A stretch of 64,000 nt of DNA, taken from positions 40,553,842 through 40,617,841 of the forward strand of contig NC_132880.1 of NCBI RefSeq assembly GCF_030463535.1. The letters run 5' to 3'. How positions within the stretch are numbered: the first letter of the stretch is position 1; every line of letters starts with the position of its first letter. The stretch is from Salminus brasiliensis (Eukaryota > Chordata > Actinopteri > Characiformes > Bryconidae). The notes beneath the pieces were generated by a model, which saw only the letters and a list, made by a program, of their open reading frames with translations, was not told the DNA's origin and did not search any database. The translations under genes were made by a program, and so were the position numbers. Shown piece after piece: positions 12,251-25,700 of the stretch.

Positions 12251-13639
12251 ACAAAGCAGAAGCCCCCCGACATCCAGAGTTCTCCCCCTTCTCTTATAGT
12301 CTCCTTCCGAATCATCATAAGCTGAAGGCTTGGTCTGAACTAGCAAAAGAGGACCTAGAGCTTAGGGCACCTTTTGAGACAGGGCTACAGTTTATTAGTA
12401 TGTGGTTGTTTGGAAGGCTGAGCTGCAACAAAGAAAAGCAGGACTTGGTGAGTAATGAGAGAGCAGACACCTGTATTCAGTTAAGTCCACTCTATTTAGT
12501 GAGCCCTAGAGAATTTAAGGCAGAGTAAGAGGCTCAGAGCCCCTTTATGGTATGTTTAGCTTTTCATTTCCTTTGAGAGATCATTTAATGTGACATCCCG
12601 CTATTCTCCCAAAATAAAAGCAAGCTGTTTAATCTACATGTCTCTTCCAAATTGAGCATATCTGAAGAGTTTTCCATTGAGTGAAGCCAAATTTTCATGG
12701 CTGACTCATTCCTCAAGGGAGACTGAAAAACCAAACGCACAAACCATGGTTACACACAAGGTTCACTTTTACTGTGACACCAAGCATGAACCCCAACCCC
12801 AAGCTCCAGGCACATTGCAACACGAGTCCCACAACTTCTTGACCCAGACGTGCTGGCTGTAAAAATGAGTGATTGCTGACCGCCTGCCGAGAGTAAGTAA
12901 GGGTTTAAAAAATACAGCAAGGTTCAGGGCGACTGCTATAATCCAACAAATGGACCTGTGTCTTTTCAATTATTGCCATGTGTTTATGGATGGAGTGGTG
13001 AGTATTCTAAAGCTTCAATAATGACCTGAGCCTCTTAGATCACTTGGACCATATCATTCAAGCATGGAGTTAATTACAGACTGTAGAAAGGACTGTTTGA
13101 GAAATTGGGTATAGCCCTGATTAAGCCACAAAAAACTCTTCCAAGAGGTGACAAACAAATATTGGTTATTGGTGTTTTTTCATTATATACTGTATGCATC
13201 TGAGGTATAAACTATAATTTGGGCAATACATGAGTCTGTGCTCTAAAATCAAAAGCAAGTTGAGTTACTGTAAGTGTTAAACCTTTTCCTGTTTATTCAT
13301 GCTTTATAAAGAATAGCTTGAGAACTGAAGCTTTACTGTTAGCAAAAAAAGAAATGAATTAGTTGAGATGACACACTGATATTTATATAAGAAAAACTAA
13401 ATGGTAAGAAAAACAGTGTAAGTTCAGTAAACTTCAGTCTGTTTTTATAGTCACAGAATTAGGCAAGACATTAGGCATTACTCCTCATTATATCTGCTCT
13501 TGCCCAGAAATATTCTGTTCTGTAAAAATGAAAAATAGGAACAAACCCACTGAACAATGAATGGCCAAAAATACATCAGTAAAATGTGTTTGACAAGCGT
13601 TCAGAAAACTTTTTAAATGTCTTCTGAGGATAAACTTAG

Positions 13640-13720
13640 GGTTTTCTATCCCAGTCCTGGGGAACCCGCACTATACACATTTTTGTGCTTTCTCTCATCT
13701 AGCACACCTTAACCCATGAA
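13640..13720 (+). repeat. Common fish interspersed repeat fragment
   Basis: The phrase CCCAGTCCTGGGGAACCC ... CACATTTTTGTGCTTTCTCT is one I recall recurring in many teleost genomes. Only one copy is seen here. Confidence 0.4.
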
Positions 13721-14953
13721 CCAATTAATAAGAAGAGAAAACAAAACATATGCAGAGCAAAACAATTATATCTTTATATCACCCACAAGTTCGCTTCACT
13801 AGCTTCAAAGTTTGATTCTTACCCTCTGGGGTCGTGCTATTGAATTCTCCTCTTGATGAAAATCTTTGACACATGAGAGTAGTCTTGATCTGGAAACTTT
13901 CAGGTCATTTGCAAAGATATTTTAAAAAATTCTTTAGACATTTTGTGCTGTGGACGAGTTTGCTTGGCACTACTTAGCTATTTTTTCTCTTCTATGAAGT
14001 TTATTTCTGGGATTTATTATTATTAACAGACAAACCAAAGTAAGACCAGATTCTAAGCTCCTTAATTGGCTGGTTTACATCACTGTAGCAGCTCAAAAGG
14101 AGCTACATACTGTAGCATAGCAAAGCAAGAATTTCATTCTTCCAGTCTTACCAGACAGTGTTGCTGTCCTCTCTGTGTCCTCTCAGTGTAGTATGCAGTT
14201 AGCTAGCTGAAGAGATTCTAGCAATAAAACTCGCCAACTTTCCTGGCTTTAGCTTTCACAAGTTTGAGTTCCAAGTCCAAGTTCAGACACTGACACAGGA
14301 AGAAATGTGGCTACGAGGTTTTCCTTTAACTAGCAGAGTCTGCTGTTGATGTTCACGCTAATCACAGACAACTGACTATGACTAAGTATTAACAACACTA
14401 AACTCTCCTATAGTGGCCAAGGCATTTTATAAGTTTGGCAGCATTTCTTGGAGCTAGAAAGGCTTTCTCTAGTGGGATGGGTGAATGTAAATGTTGGGTG
14501 GTGTAAATATAATGGGCCTGTTATGTAACAGTTTTGTGGTTTTTAAACTCGTTTCACAGTCTTGTTTTAGTTAAGCCGGACTTCAGTGTTGTTCACTAAA
14601 CCTGTAGTGAATAGGAATAGAACACATTTGCATTGCAAATAGTGGTCATACTGAACAAATCAGCATCAGCAAAAACTCACATATAAACACAATTTGCTCA
14701 AATTTGAAGCCTTTAGTTTTGTTTCATGACAAATCCCTTGCCCTGTAATGAGAATGTGATAACAGGGGCATAACTGTGATTCAAACTGCTCATAGATTCA
14801 CAGAATGCCTGAGGTTGTTCTCCTGCACTGTTGAGTCTTGATTAGAAAGTATCCTGTTGTGACTTAAGGCTTGTGTTTGCTCTGTTTGGAAATAGACAAA
14901 TGAAAGGGACCTGAGTGCACAGCAAAGGACAAAAGAGGACACAAGTCTCAAAA

Positions 14954-14954
<1 letters not shown>

Positions 14955-15011
<57 letters not shown>
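14955..15011. repeat. (CT)n microsatellite
   Basis: About 28 CT units, followed by impure TTTCT sequence. Confidence 0.98.
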
Positions 15012-15015
<4 letters not shown>

Positions 15016-15539
15016 CTTTCTCTCTTTTTCTTTGTTTCTGTTTGATCACAGTGTGAATCTAAAAAGTTTCAATATGGCGCTGATGAATAAAGGAATTAGT
15101 TTAAAGTGAATCATCAATGGTACATGACTACAGCTGTGAATGATCCATTATGCTGACTGAAATGTCTGTCCGTAGTCTGAAGAGACCACTGTGAGAATCA
15201 AATGCAATATTGGATCTCAGTAAGAATGACAGCATAATTAGGCTATTCAAACTGATAATAAAACCAAGGTGGCTAATGCTTTTCAGGGTCCCTCCAGCTA
15301 GGTATTCTGCTATGAGATCCAGTCATTGAATTGTCGTTGTCAAATTAAGTGAAGTTTTAGTCTCTGATTAATTGTCTCAGGCCAGTTTCAAAAGCACTTT
15401 TGTTTTCAAGTACTCCTAAAAGATTAGTAAAGTCATGGTCATATACATATTCTAAAGTGCCCAGACACTCCTTCTAGTTATTAAATGTAGTTGCTTGAAT
15501 AACACACAGCTTGTATAATCTCAGGCCTAATCTTAGGTC

Positions 15540-16066
15540 ATTAGACTCAGTGCCTGGTATATAGCAGGTATATAGCTTCTCAGCATTGGGCTGTGGAGCA
15601 GTGGAACTGTGTTCTTCGTAATGGAGCTCCTTCTTGTATCTTTGGGATGAGCTGGAGAGTTGTTTATGATCCAGAACTGACCCAGATCCAAAGAATCCAC
15701 ATACCTGATCTTACTAGTCTGTGTACACATCTTAATAATTGATTTCAGGTATCCTATTGCCACAGGTGCATATAACCAAACACCTAGCAATGCAGTCTGC
15801 CATTCCACACATTAGTGAAAAAATGGGTGGTTCTCCAGAGCTCACTGAATTCCAACATGGTACTGTAATAGGATGCCACAATTGGCACGTACAGTTACAG
15901 TGTGGAGTTGCCGAGTGCTGAGGAGCATAGTGCCGACTCAATCCAAACCTGCTGTTAGATCTGCAAAGGGGGACCAACTCCATATTAATGCCTATGGCTT
16001 GAAAATTGGATAGAAGCTTCTATAGATGTGATGTGTAAGTGTCCCAATACTTTTGTCCATATAGTG
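15540..16066 (+). mobile_element. Decayed Tc1-like element, composite copy
   Basis: The left part carries the GTGGAGCAGTGGAACTGTGT phrase of the copies at 6773 and 46749. The part from 15745 is collinear with 60720-60990, including a remnant of a Tc1 N-terminal helix-turn-helix (translated MGGSPELTEFQHGTVIGCH). The right terminus GTGTCCCAATACTTTTGTCC ends ATAGTG at 16066. Confidence 0.65.
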
Positions 16067-16988
16067 TACATTCCAACATCTATAGTACAGTCATTCTAGA
16101 ACAGTAGAGACTGTTCCTGCGGAACAATTTCGCTATTAATACACTCCAGAAACGTAGATGTGGATAAGATAAAACATGTAGTACTGTAAAAAGCTGAACA
16201 TTTCATAACATTCATCTGGTTATAAATTATGAAGGTAGAGCTGCAACCTACATCTTCTCTTTGCAGGCACTAGTCTTACTTGAGCATCTGAATTCATAAA
16301 TAGGCCTACTGGCCCTTTTTGTATCACAGCTCATATTGGGGAAGCTTTATTTGAGCTAAAAGATCATGGCCTGGCTGCAAAGGGCCAATAAACATCAGTT
16401 TCAGACAGACGTTCAGATATCACCTGCCGCCATCAGCACGCGCTCAGCAACACCAGTTCTGACCTTACGCTTTGTTTGTTTGTACATGCACACCGACACT
16501 CCGGTCCTTTCTTCCCACAGTGACCTATTGACTTGGGCCCTCTCCTGAAACATACAGGAGGAGAGAATCATGAATATTTCACTGGCTGCAAGTGAAAGGC
16601 GATGACGGACGTGGGACAGAATGCTCCATGGCTTCTCTATTTTAACTGCTTGATTTGGTTAAATATAGACATATTTATTTGTAAAAGAGAAAGCAATTAA
16701 AACAGGATTTTTGTGCTTATTTAATTAGACTTACACTGGCCCATATTTATCAAACATCTCAGAGGATTAAAGCTGATCCTAGATCAGTTCTTTTACTCTG
16801 TAGTGCTTAATAATGAGAGCTATTGTGTGTACTGGTTGACATAGACGTTCAGGGTTATTAGTCTTAATTTTTTGTACCATGAAATAATAGGGAAATGATT
16901 TTATACAATTTCATTAGTGTGAAAGTGGATGTGTATGAGTGGATGTCTTTGATGACACTTACTCACATTTTTATTTTTTTCTATTATG

Positions 16989-16989
<1 letters not shown>

Positions 16990-17061
<72 letters not shown>
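16990..17061. repeat. (AT)n microsatellite
   Basis: About 36 uninterrupted TA units. Confidence 0.98.
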
Positions 17062-17064
<3 letters not shown>

Positions 17065-17324
17065 CACATTTTTACATTACCGTTTTCTAACCTTTCCTCA
17101 TTCCATAAATGTAAGCAGCTTTTTTTGTTACTGTGCCTTTAAGGATGTTTTCACCGGTGCACTTTTTAGTCTGGTTAAATCTACTGTCTGGTTCGTTGAC
17201 ACTGTGCGATTCATCTGGGCCAGTGTAAATACATTCATCGCATTACATAAATGAAGGAGGTGGTCTCTGCCCGATCCCAAACACACTATGGAGCATTTTG
17301 ATTGTGGTGAGAACTTGATCTGAC

Positions 17325-17800
17325 CAGTTGTACTCCACATGTTTGAGCTAAATGTCTCACATAACCAGGGGTTACCCTGGCATATTGTCCAGATAATTAC
17401 TACACCTGTTAGCAAAAGCCATCCCTGCCGTGGATCCATTCTCAACCTGTATTCATGTCATGTCATCCGTACAGTCCGAAAGCCCGGATGTGTTCTTGTT
17501 CTGCCAATGTTATCGAGGTTGCATCAGGATGTGACTTGTGTGTATTTGGCACAGCAAAATATCTCAAAATGCATTACGCACCACACTGCTGTTCCAAGTC
17601 AAACTGCCAAGTCAGTACTACTAAGAACACCAGTCTGAGCCTAGAGTACTTTGTATTAAAAATCCCCCATGCACATAACCTTCTTCCTGTATTTACTTTC
17701 TTGCTCAAGCACCATCTGACCAGGGTTTGTTGTGACACATTTTGGTCATCTGTGTAAAAATACACCAAACCAAGGGGAAAATGCTTCATGTTTACAAACT
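17325..17800 (+). repeat. Dispersed repeat B, copy 1
   Basis: TGTACTCCACATGTTTGA, CCAGATAATTACTACA, CCTTCTTCCTGTATTTACTT and GTTTACAAACTCA occur in the same order as TGTACTCCATATGTTTGA, CCAGATACTCACTACA, CCTTCTTCTTGTATTACATT and GTTTACAAACTCA at 40797-41090. Confidence 0.55.
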
Positions 17801-18712
17801 CAATAACTAATTCTGAGCTGAAGAACTATAGTATGAAAACGCCTTTAGAATAATATATGTAAATGAATTCTGTCCCAATTGGCAGCCCTCTATTGTGCCA
17901 CACTGGAAAAGTAGTCCACACAAAATCACCATTCATCAAGGTGAATGGACAGGTCTAGTCTAGAGTACTCTGTATGTATATACGTATGTATGATGTAGGA
18001 TGTCTCTATGTATGATACATGAACGTGTCAGTTTTCATGACATCACAAAAACAATGAATTTCAAACATTTCTGCAGCTCTGTTTCTGTATATGGACTGCA
18101 CAATCACAGTTTGATGATTGGTGTAATTTTTATACACTACATCATTTTTCTCTCAGGAATGAAAGAAATGAAATATGGGTTTCCATTATATGGACTCTTA
18201 ACCTGAAGTGACTGTACAGTGCATTGTGTGGGCGTTTTGAGAGTAAACAGGGGTTCAGGGTTCTGACAGTAATATTATACATTGCAAGGATATAAACATC
18301 CACCCATTTATTAAAAGATAGAGAAATCAGTTTCCCTTAGCCCTGTTCCTCACAGCGCTTTGCTTTTATCTTCTGCGTGCAACTGATTAATCATCTGTAT
18401 TTGTGTTAGGTGAAGATTCCTCCCATTTGTTGTGTTGTTCTGAGCTCAAATGCAGAAAATAGTCATAATGTATTCATAGAGCTGTCTTATCATCTTGTTG
18501 TTCACCTAGGCACATCCCACTGTTCCCAATAGATATAAATGTCTTTTTCCTGGCATTACCGTGTTCTTTGCCTGTTTCTTCTATTAACAATTTGTTACTG
18601 GCTATGACTCTCATATCACTCATACGGTTTCTTCATGGCAGGGCTTCTGATATATTGAGATGTTTTGTTGGGCAAAGATTCATGCTGCTATGATGATATC
18701 AATGAGCTGTCA

Positions 18713-19012
18713 TTTAAAGCAACACTATGTAACATTTTTACCTTCAAACAGCAGCTTAAAAATCCACTTACTGTAATAGAGTTGAGTCATTGCTACTTTG
18801 GGCTCTGAACATTGCTGACTGCAGCACGTAACTGTGTAATGCTGCTCAACCCTTTAAGCAAAATCCTGTAATTCTACTGCACCACACCAGTCCACATGCT
18901 TCTTTGCTCTCAGCATGTCCTTTAGTGGTGGCTCTAAGCACAAATTATACTTCCTGACAGTAGGAGGAGCTCAGGAGCAAGAAATGACAGTTTACCATAG
19001 CAGTGCTTTAAA
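18713..19012. mobile_element. MITE C, copy 1 (300 bp, TTTAAAGCA inverted ends)
   Basis: The left end TTTAAAGCAACACTATGTAA and the reverse complement of the right end (TTTAAAGCACTGCTATGGTA) are terminal inverted repeats. The interior shares ACTGTAATAGAG, GTCATTGCTA and AAAATCCTGTAAT with 20816-21174. Confidence 0.75.
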
Positions 19013-19802
19013 GCTCCTGGTTAAGATGCATTTCTGTAACTGGCTACATAAATGTGTATGTCAGTGTATAAGACAATGTAAATAAATCTATACATTTGTA
19101 GAACCAATTATGTGGGAAAATGTACATATTTAAAAAATATTTATTCAAAATTATTAACAAGACATACAGATAGCTTCATTAGCTCACAAAAAATACATAT
19201 CCATTCATCCTCAAATGGGATCCTTTCCCAAAAAAAAAAACATGAATGCAACATTTAATATTTTAAACATTAACATGTGCTGCAAAGTGTTTATCCACCC
19301 AGAAACACTGAGAAAGTGGTGTCGAATGGAAGAAGTGCATTGGCTTAGGAAAGTGCCTGTGTGTACGTCATGTGTTCAGTGAAACTCTGCCCTACGAAAA
19401 TGCATCTGAAGAGTGGCACGACTCCTGCTGGAGCTATAGCTCCTGCTCTGACACCCAAAGTGTGTCTGTTTGATTAAAAAAGGGTAACACAATTGAGGTT
19501 GGTTTACTAAAGACAGAAAAATGTGATTGCTTCCAGGGCTGGAATTGGCGTGAAGGAGTCTGATTATGTGATGCGATATTAAAAGCCATATTAATGTGTG
19601 CCACTTCACAAAAAAAACTGCTGGCTGGTGTCAGAGTGAGAAGGTGTATAAGAAGAGTGCTCCATTTGAAACACTAACAAGATTTCTGTTGTTTTTGGGT
19701 AAGATTTTTCAGAATGTGAGGAGGTCTGTGTGAAGCAGACTGGATTTCCTAAGACTCATTGTGCGATCAATGTTCTTAAATGAAAATGGAGAAGTAATAT
19801 AC

Positions 19803-19856
19803 AGACACACACACACACATGAACACACACATGAACACACACATGCACACACACTG
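19803..19856. repeat. (CA)-rich repeat with a 14-bp unit
   Basis: ACACACACATGAAC is repeated with small changes. Confidence 0.85.
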
Positions 19857-20588
19857 TGACAACTAAGGTCCCTTCAGTCCTTTCAGTGTTGTATCTCATT
19901 CTCCTAATAATACTGTATTCTTATAGTTTTTGTAATAAAGCTCTTTTGAAATTGCATGAAAGCATTCATTAGAATGTAACTTTTCATTTTCTGATTTTTT
20001 TTACATTCATTAAACCTTGATATTCTTGTTTATTTCCAGACTTGTGTTGCCAAGGCTTTCTTTTGGCTCCTTTTTCTCCTTGTAAGACACACTTTGAGAG
20101 CAAACTAAACAAAAGGAGGCTTTTATTTGACAGCTCTGATTCTCTTTCAGAGAACCCGTCCTATTCATTTAGCCCATGTGAATCTTCTGAGCTCGGTCTA
20201 GTGTTGTATGTGGCTCTGTGGAGGTGCAGGTAGGAGATAGCTGCATCTTTGAAGTGAGAGGCTGTGGGCGTGTGTGCATTCATGTATGAGTCTGCCTGTC
20301 CATTTGTCTGCCTGTGTGTCAGCCATCCGGCCTGTCTTTCTCAATCTCAATTTGCCAAATCACCGGCCCTCTGTCCAGGCTTTCTGTCCTTCATGACGTA
20401 TATTTTCTTGGACTCCTGTAAAATGAAGAAGACACCGTGAAATAAATAACTATTCACATCCTTACAGTGGAGTAAAATAAGCTGTGTCCCATATAAACAG
20501 ACATATTTGTGAATAATTAGATATTTTTAGAGCAGATGTGTACGTTTGTGTAGATGCATACATTATCCAACTACCAGCAACACAAAGA

Positions 20589-20623
20589 CCACCCCCCCCC
20601 CCCAAAAAAAAAAAAAAAAAAAA
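20589..20623. repeat. C13/A19 homopolymer pair
   Basis: A run of C is followed directly by a run of A. Confidence 0.9.
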
Positions 20624-20815
20624 CGAATGTAGCCCTAGTACCTCTTTTATTAGAGGTTTATTAATCTGTTACAAATCCTAATACAGAAACTACTATGAAG
20701 TATTTGGTAATCATGTAGTATATTTTCTGTCCCTTAGGTTCTATTTTAGGCCTATGAAACGGCAGTAATGTATTTATGAGGATGAATACCTGAAGTGTGA
20801 ACCTATGTACAGAAT

Positions 20816-21174
20816 GTAAGGAGTAAAAATAACAGCTTCAAAATCATGTTGATGCTCCACTGACTGTAATAGAGAGATCAGCGTCTCTGTCATTGCTATT
20901 CCGGACTTGGCACGCTGTTAACTACACTACTGCATAACACTGCCAAAAACAAATTATATTTGTGTAAAATCCTGTAATATTACTCTACCACCTCTGTACA
21001 CATGCTTCTCTTACTCCAGGTACTGCCCCTGTATTTCTCAGCATGTAAAATGTTGTATACCACAAGGAGGGGAGCTCAAAGTGCAATCTGTATTCATGGC
21101 AGTAAATTACACCCTCCACCTGTAGGGGGAGCCCATAAACAAAAATGCCAATTCTCACATAATGCTGCTTTAAA
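20816..21174. mobile_element. MITE C, copy 2
   Basis: The interior is collinear with 18713-19012. The right end CTCACATAATGCTGCTTTAA is the inverted TTTAAAGCA terminus. The left end is eroded. Confidence 0.7.
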
Positions 21175-21267
21175 AAGGCATTTTTTTACATTTTCAAGGG
21201 ATCTTCAGTAAACCCTTTGGTTCTATATAGAACCATGACAACTTGAGCTAATTATTAAAAGGGGCAT

Positions 21268-21270
<3 letters not shown>

Positions 21271-21298
<28 letters not shown>

Positions 21299-21314
21299 CC
21301 TCTGTAGGTTTGCT

Positions 21315-21365
<51 letters not shown>
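21271..21365. repeat. Two (TG)n microsatellites separated by about 22 bp
   Basis: TG runs at 21271-21298 and 21320-21365. Translated as ORFs they give only Cys-Val or Thr-His repeats, so those frames are not coding. Confidence 0.97.
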
Positions 21366-21370
<5 letters not shown>

Positions 21371-21510
21371 GCACGATGGGTTGAAGGCAACACTAATGGT
21401 GAAAATTGTTGTTTTTGTCTATTTGTTTGCCTATTTATCACATGGAAAACCTCTGTTAGATGGTTCACTAAAAAGGGTTCTGCTATTGTTGAGAGTCAAA
21501 GAACAAAAAC

Positions 21511-21950
21511 TATATACACTCACCAAGTACTGTTATTCAGAATACCTGTACACCTACACATTCACTATAACTATATATCTAATCAGCCAACTATATGACA
21601 GCAATGTAGTGTAGTACATTAAGCAGATATGGGCCGGAAGCTTCAGGTAATGTTCACACCAACCATCACAATGGGGAGAAACGTAATCTCAGTGATTTTC
21701 AGGGTATCACAATTGTCAGAAGGACTGTTTTGGCTATTTCTAGAACTTCTGATCTTCAAGGATTTTCAGTCCAGCTATAGAGTTTACTCAGAATGGTATA
21801 TTTAAAACACATCCAGAGAGCGGCAGTTCTGCAGTTCTGCAGACAGAAACACCTTGCTAGGCTACTGTAACTCAGATAAGCACTCTGTACAATTGTGGTT
21901 AGCAAAAAGGCATCATTTTCATTTTGATACACAGCAGAACGAAACTGCAT
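21511..21950 (+). pseudogene. Tc1-like element with decayed transposase
   Basis: The left end TATACACTCACCAAGTACTG and collinear phrases (CTAATCAGCCAACTATATGA, AGCTTCAGGTAATGTTCACA, AGAGTTTACTCAGAATGGT, AGAGCGGCAGTTCTG, CTCTGTACAATTGTGGTTAG) match a Tc1-like family widespread in fish. The reading frame is broken. Confidence 0.75.
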
Positions 21951-22109
21951 AGCTGTGCATGTTTAACCCGCATAAACATCAGTTTCATCCCCACTCATAA
22001 TAATACTGAGCATGCATACTGCACACAGTCATGATTTGCTCTCACATTAGTCATAGTTCTCCTTTATCCCACTTCATCAGAACATTTATTTTACTGCTTT
22101 CTTCCTGTC

Positions 22110-22325
22110 TGTTTTACTATCCATTGTTGACCAGAGGAGGACTGGTTCCCTTTCTGGGTATTGGTTCCTCTTAAAGCTTCTTTCTCTTCATCTGAGGAGT
22201 TTTTCTTCCTGCCACTGTTGCTCAAAAGAGGTTTGGACCTGGATATTTGTAAAGCTGCTTTGTGACAACATGTGTTGTGAAAGATGCTATATAAATTCAT
22301 TTGAATTTAATTAAATTAAATTAAA
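22110..22325 (+). repeat. LINE-type 3' tail (AAGCTGCTTTGTGACA family), copy 1
   Basis: GTTTTTCTTCCTGCCACTGT ... TGTAAAGCTGCTTTGTGACA ... GCTATATAAATTCA and a TTGAA/TTAAA tail. This is a frequent teleost repeat. It lies about 420 bp downstream of the C1orf54-like stop codon. Confidence 0.6.
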
Positions 22326-22747
22326 ATATAAGCATACAATATTTGAAATACCCAAGAAAGTGTATTTGACCATATAAATACATTTTCAGGTCATTAACTA
22401 TAGGCCTATACTGGTAGAAACTATTTGATCTTGACGATTTGATCTGTCCTGCAATAATATTTTTTTATAATGCCTTGCCTAGCTTGGGCTTTCAGTGCCC
22501 TCTGTTGGTAAGAAATGGATTTGCATGTGTATTTAATTCTAAATGTATGCTTACTGAGAGCATCAAAATACAACAGCCTGTGCATACGTTGTTTTAGCTG
22601 AGTAAAAATAATCAAATAATGTCAAATAATGAAAGACACAACATAAGACATAACAAGAAGAACATAATACAGATTGGATTTGTACAATAAAAACACCTGC
22701 TCACTCACCTTGCATGTATGTGTGTGCTGTGTCCTGTGGTGTTTGGG

Positions 22748-25700
22748 TTATAGAAGTCTGAGCATCTGGTGAGCAATCAGGACCACTGTGAGCAGTAAGC
22801 TGGAATACACTGTCCTAGAGGCCTGGGATGATCAAAGAAGAGCAGCTGTGTCAATAGATGTTCCACTACCAGCGGATCTTAAAAAAAACAGTGACTTAAT
22901 AAAACACACTGTAATAACTGTAATTTTCTAAGAGAAAAACATATACACACACACAAACAACGTATTTTCCTGAATACCATGTTGTAGGCTGACTACGTAT
23001 AGCTATAGTCACTTACATACCCCTGCACCTTATCCCCACCACACACATTCAGTACTGAGAGCTGTGTTGGCGTCACACTGTCCTGTATGTTTACTGTGTC
23101 TAACATCTGTTGTATTTATTGTATTTATTGGATTGTTCCACGTTTCATTTATTATTCCTGTTCCACGTTGCACCATAGTCCTGGAGGAACGTAATTTTAC
23201 TCCACTGTGTATTTGTACTCAGATTGAATGACAATAAAAGCCTCTTTACTTGACTTGATTTGGCCTTTGTGAGCATTGTTGCAGTTATATATGTTTATAA
23301 TCAAGGCATTTTGTATGTTTGACACCTTTAAAACTGAATACAGAATTAGAAAAGGTGATGCTGGTTAACTGCTTAACGCTGAAAGGCTTATTACACACTG
23401 TGGTGTATTAGTCAGTAACTACAGGAACTTCTGTACAAACTGATGGCACTATTCTTTGGTTTGCTTCCTTTGGTAATAAGACTTTCGGCCTGCCGGTGGT
23501 CCATAGACTGTTTAAGGGGTTAAGACATCTTATAATATGGCAATATTGGGCTTTGTTTGAACTGTCCTATTCTTGGGCAGAATGAGTGGCAACATATATT
23601 TATAATAGAAAAAATAAGAGTTTGTTGCCCCGAATTGTGTTCATGTTTTAACCATCAAGCTGATGGTTTGAGGCTATGCTGAAGAATTCTGAGGTAGTCC
23701 TCCTCCTTCATTATTCAATTCACTGTGTGCCATGTACCAGTTCCTCTGGCAGCAGAACAGTCAAGTCAAGTCAGATTTATTTGTATAGCGCTTTTACAAC
23801 TGTTGTCGTCACAAAGCAGCTTTACATAATTAGTACTTAATAAAGGACAGAGACAGAGAAGAACACACTGGCCACACTGCATGATGCTACCACCACCATG
23901 CTTAACAAGTGGTACAGTTTTCTTACAGCAGAATGCCTCACTATTACTCCTCCAAGCATACATCTGGTCATTGTGGCCAAAAAACTCTCTGTCTCTGTAT
24001 CTGACTTTTTCTTTGTCCATATGGTTAAGCTTAAATGTTGATTTTGGAGCAGTGACTTGATGCGTGTCCATTCTGATGCAGTGACTGACACTGGTGTTCC
24101 AGCAGCTCCAGGTCATGGCAGGCCTGTGCCTTGGAGGTTCTTGGATTGTTCCTGACCATTCAAACCAATTTCCTCTCAGCTAAGAGGGTGACCTTTGGGT
24201 CTTTTGGGTCCAAACCGTGGCAAAGTGGCCACACCTCCCAGTAACTTCCCATTGTACTGTGTGTTGGTCAATCCAGTGAGCCCTAAACAAACCCTTTTTG
24301 TGTGGGCACTAAAAAGCTACCAGCTGTGGTCAATCGTAATCACTAACAGGATGTTAGGAGTCCTTGGCAAGACATTTTGGAACTTTCAGCAGTTATATTA
24401 ATAATAATTTATGTTTTTGACCCTGTATGTATGATTCTGACCCTGTATTGATTTCAGAAACCTCCACAAATGAAAAACTGTGCATCAAATTATTGTTTTT
24501 TTTTATTAAAGATGTATGTTGCCAATCATTCTGCCCCCCAAAAAGAACATTTCCAACAAATCACTGATAGCAATGACTCTGCTGATAGTCTTGTCCATGA
24601 TGAGTGTATGTAAACTTCTGACTACATATGTGTGCGTTAAAAGAGAAACGCAACGCTGTACTCAGGTTTCTCAAGTTACACCTTCAGTGTGAGTGTAGCT
24701 GAACCACTGTAACACACACCACCTAAAGCAAGGGTAGGCTATTATCACATAACATAACCTTTGTGTTATATATACTTGTTTTGATGCTGGTAGTGGCAAG
24801 TACTGTTCTGCAGCTGTTCTGCAAGGCAGGCACAACAAATACCACTACAACGATATGTCCTCAGGCAGAGACATGCAAATAAATAGTGGAACGTCTACTC
24901 TGAAAGAGAGTAGAGGGACTGTTTACTTTAGAGAGAGCAGGAGATTACCTGAGCCTTTTCTGACTCAGGTGCTGTTATGAGTAATACTCCTGAGCTGTCT
25001 CAAACACAGAGGGGAAAGTCTCAACAGGTAGAAAGTATCTTTATGGCTTTTAGTTCAATTAAAATGGTAATGAAATACTTGTGTAATATGATATCAGTAT
25101 GACCACCACACTGAGCTACCTGCATCGTAACTGAGTGCAGGGAATTTACCCTGAGGAGTTTTGAGCACTGCTCTACCCGTAGGGATCTTTTTTCCCACCA
25201 TCAGCAGCCTATCTTAATCCAGAGGCATTTGTTTGGTTTCCCAGCCTAAATGTGGGATGTAAAGCAGATGGGCCTTTCAGATAGATATCTGTAGTCCTAC
25301 GCTAATAAGAGCCATGTGTTTACGTTCACTTTCAATACTAAGTCAGCAGCATCTACAGTGCCAGGACTTACTCCCACATCAAGCCTAATTTACAATAATA
25401 GCAAGACTCTTAAGCGTCTGACTACTATTCCTATAACCAGAAATTAAACAAGCAGTATTTTACTGTTCTCTACAGGCAAAAATATTATTGTATATTATTA
25501 TAATTTATGGGGAAAATGACTCTGAGTTTACATAAACACTCTGCAACAATCAAAATCCCTGAAATTTCACAACCTCTGTTATTCTGCCGTTCATACACGT
25601 ACCCACTTGAACTGCGACTGTTTTGGCATAAACACACTAAGTGTCAGCTTCAAGCACAGACCAGATGAATCAGCTCGTTCGAGACTTAATTCAGTTTTGA

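Noticed and set aside
14915-15109. Ser-Leu repeat frame
   Set aside because: Translation of the (CT)n microsatellite.
16895-17254. 119-codon open frame
   Set aside because: It runs through the (AT)n microsatellite (Tyr-Ile repeats) and has no domain or codon signal.
21223-21614. Cys-Val and Thr-His repeat frames
   Set aside because: They are translations of (TG)n runs.
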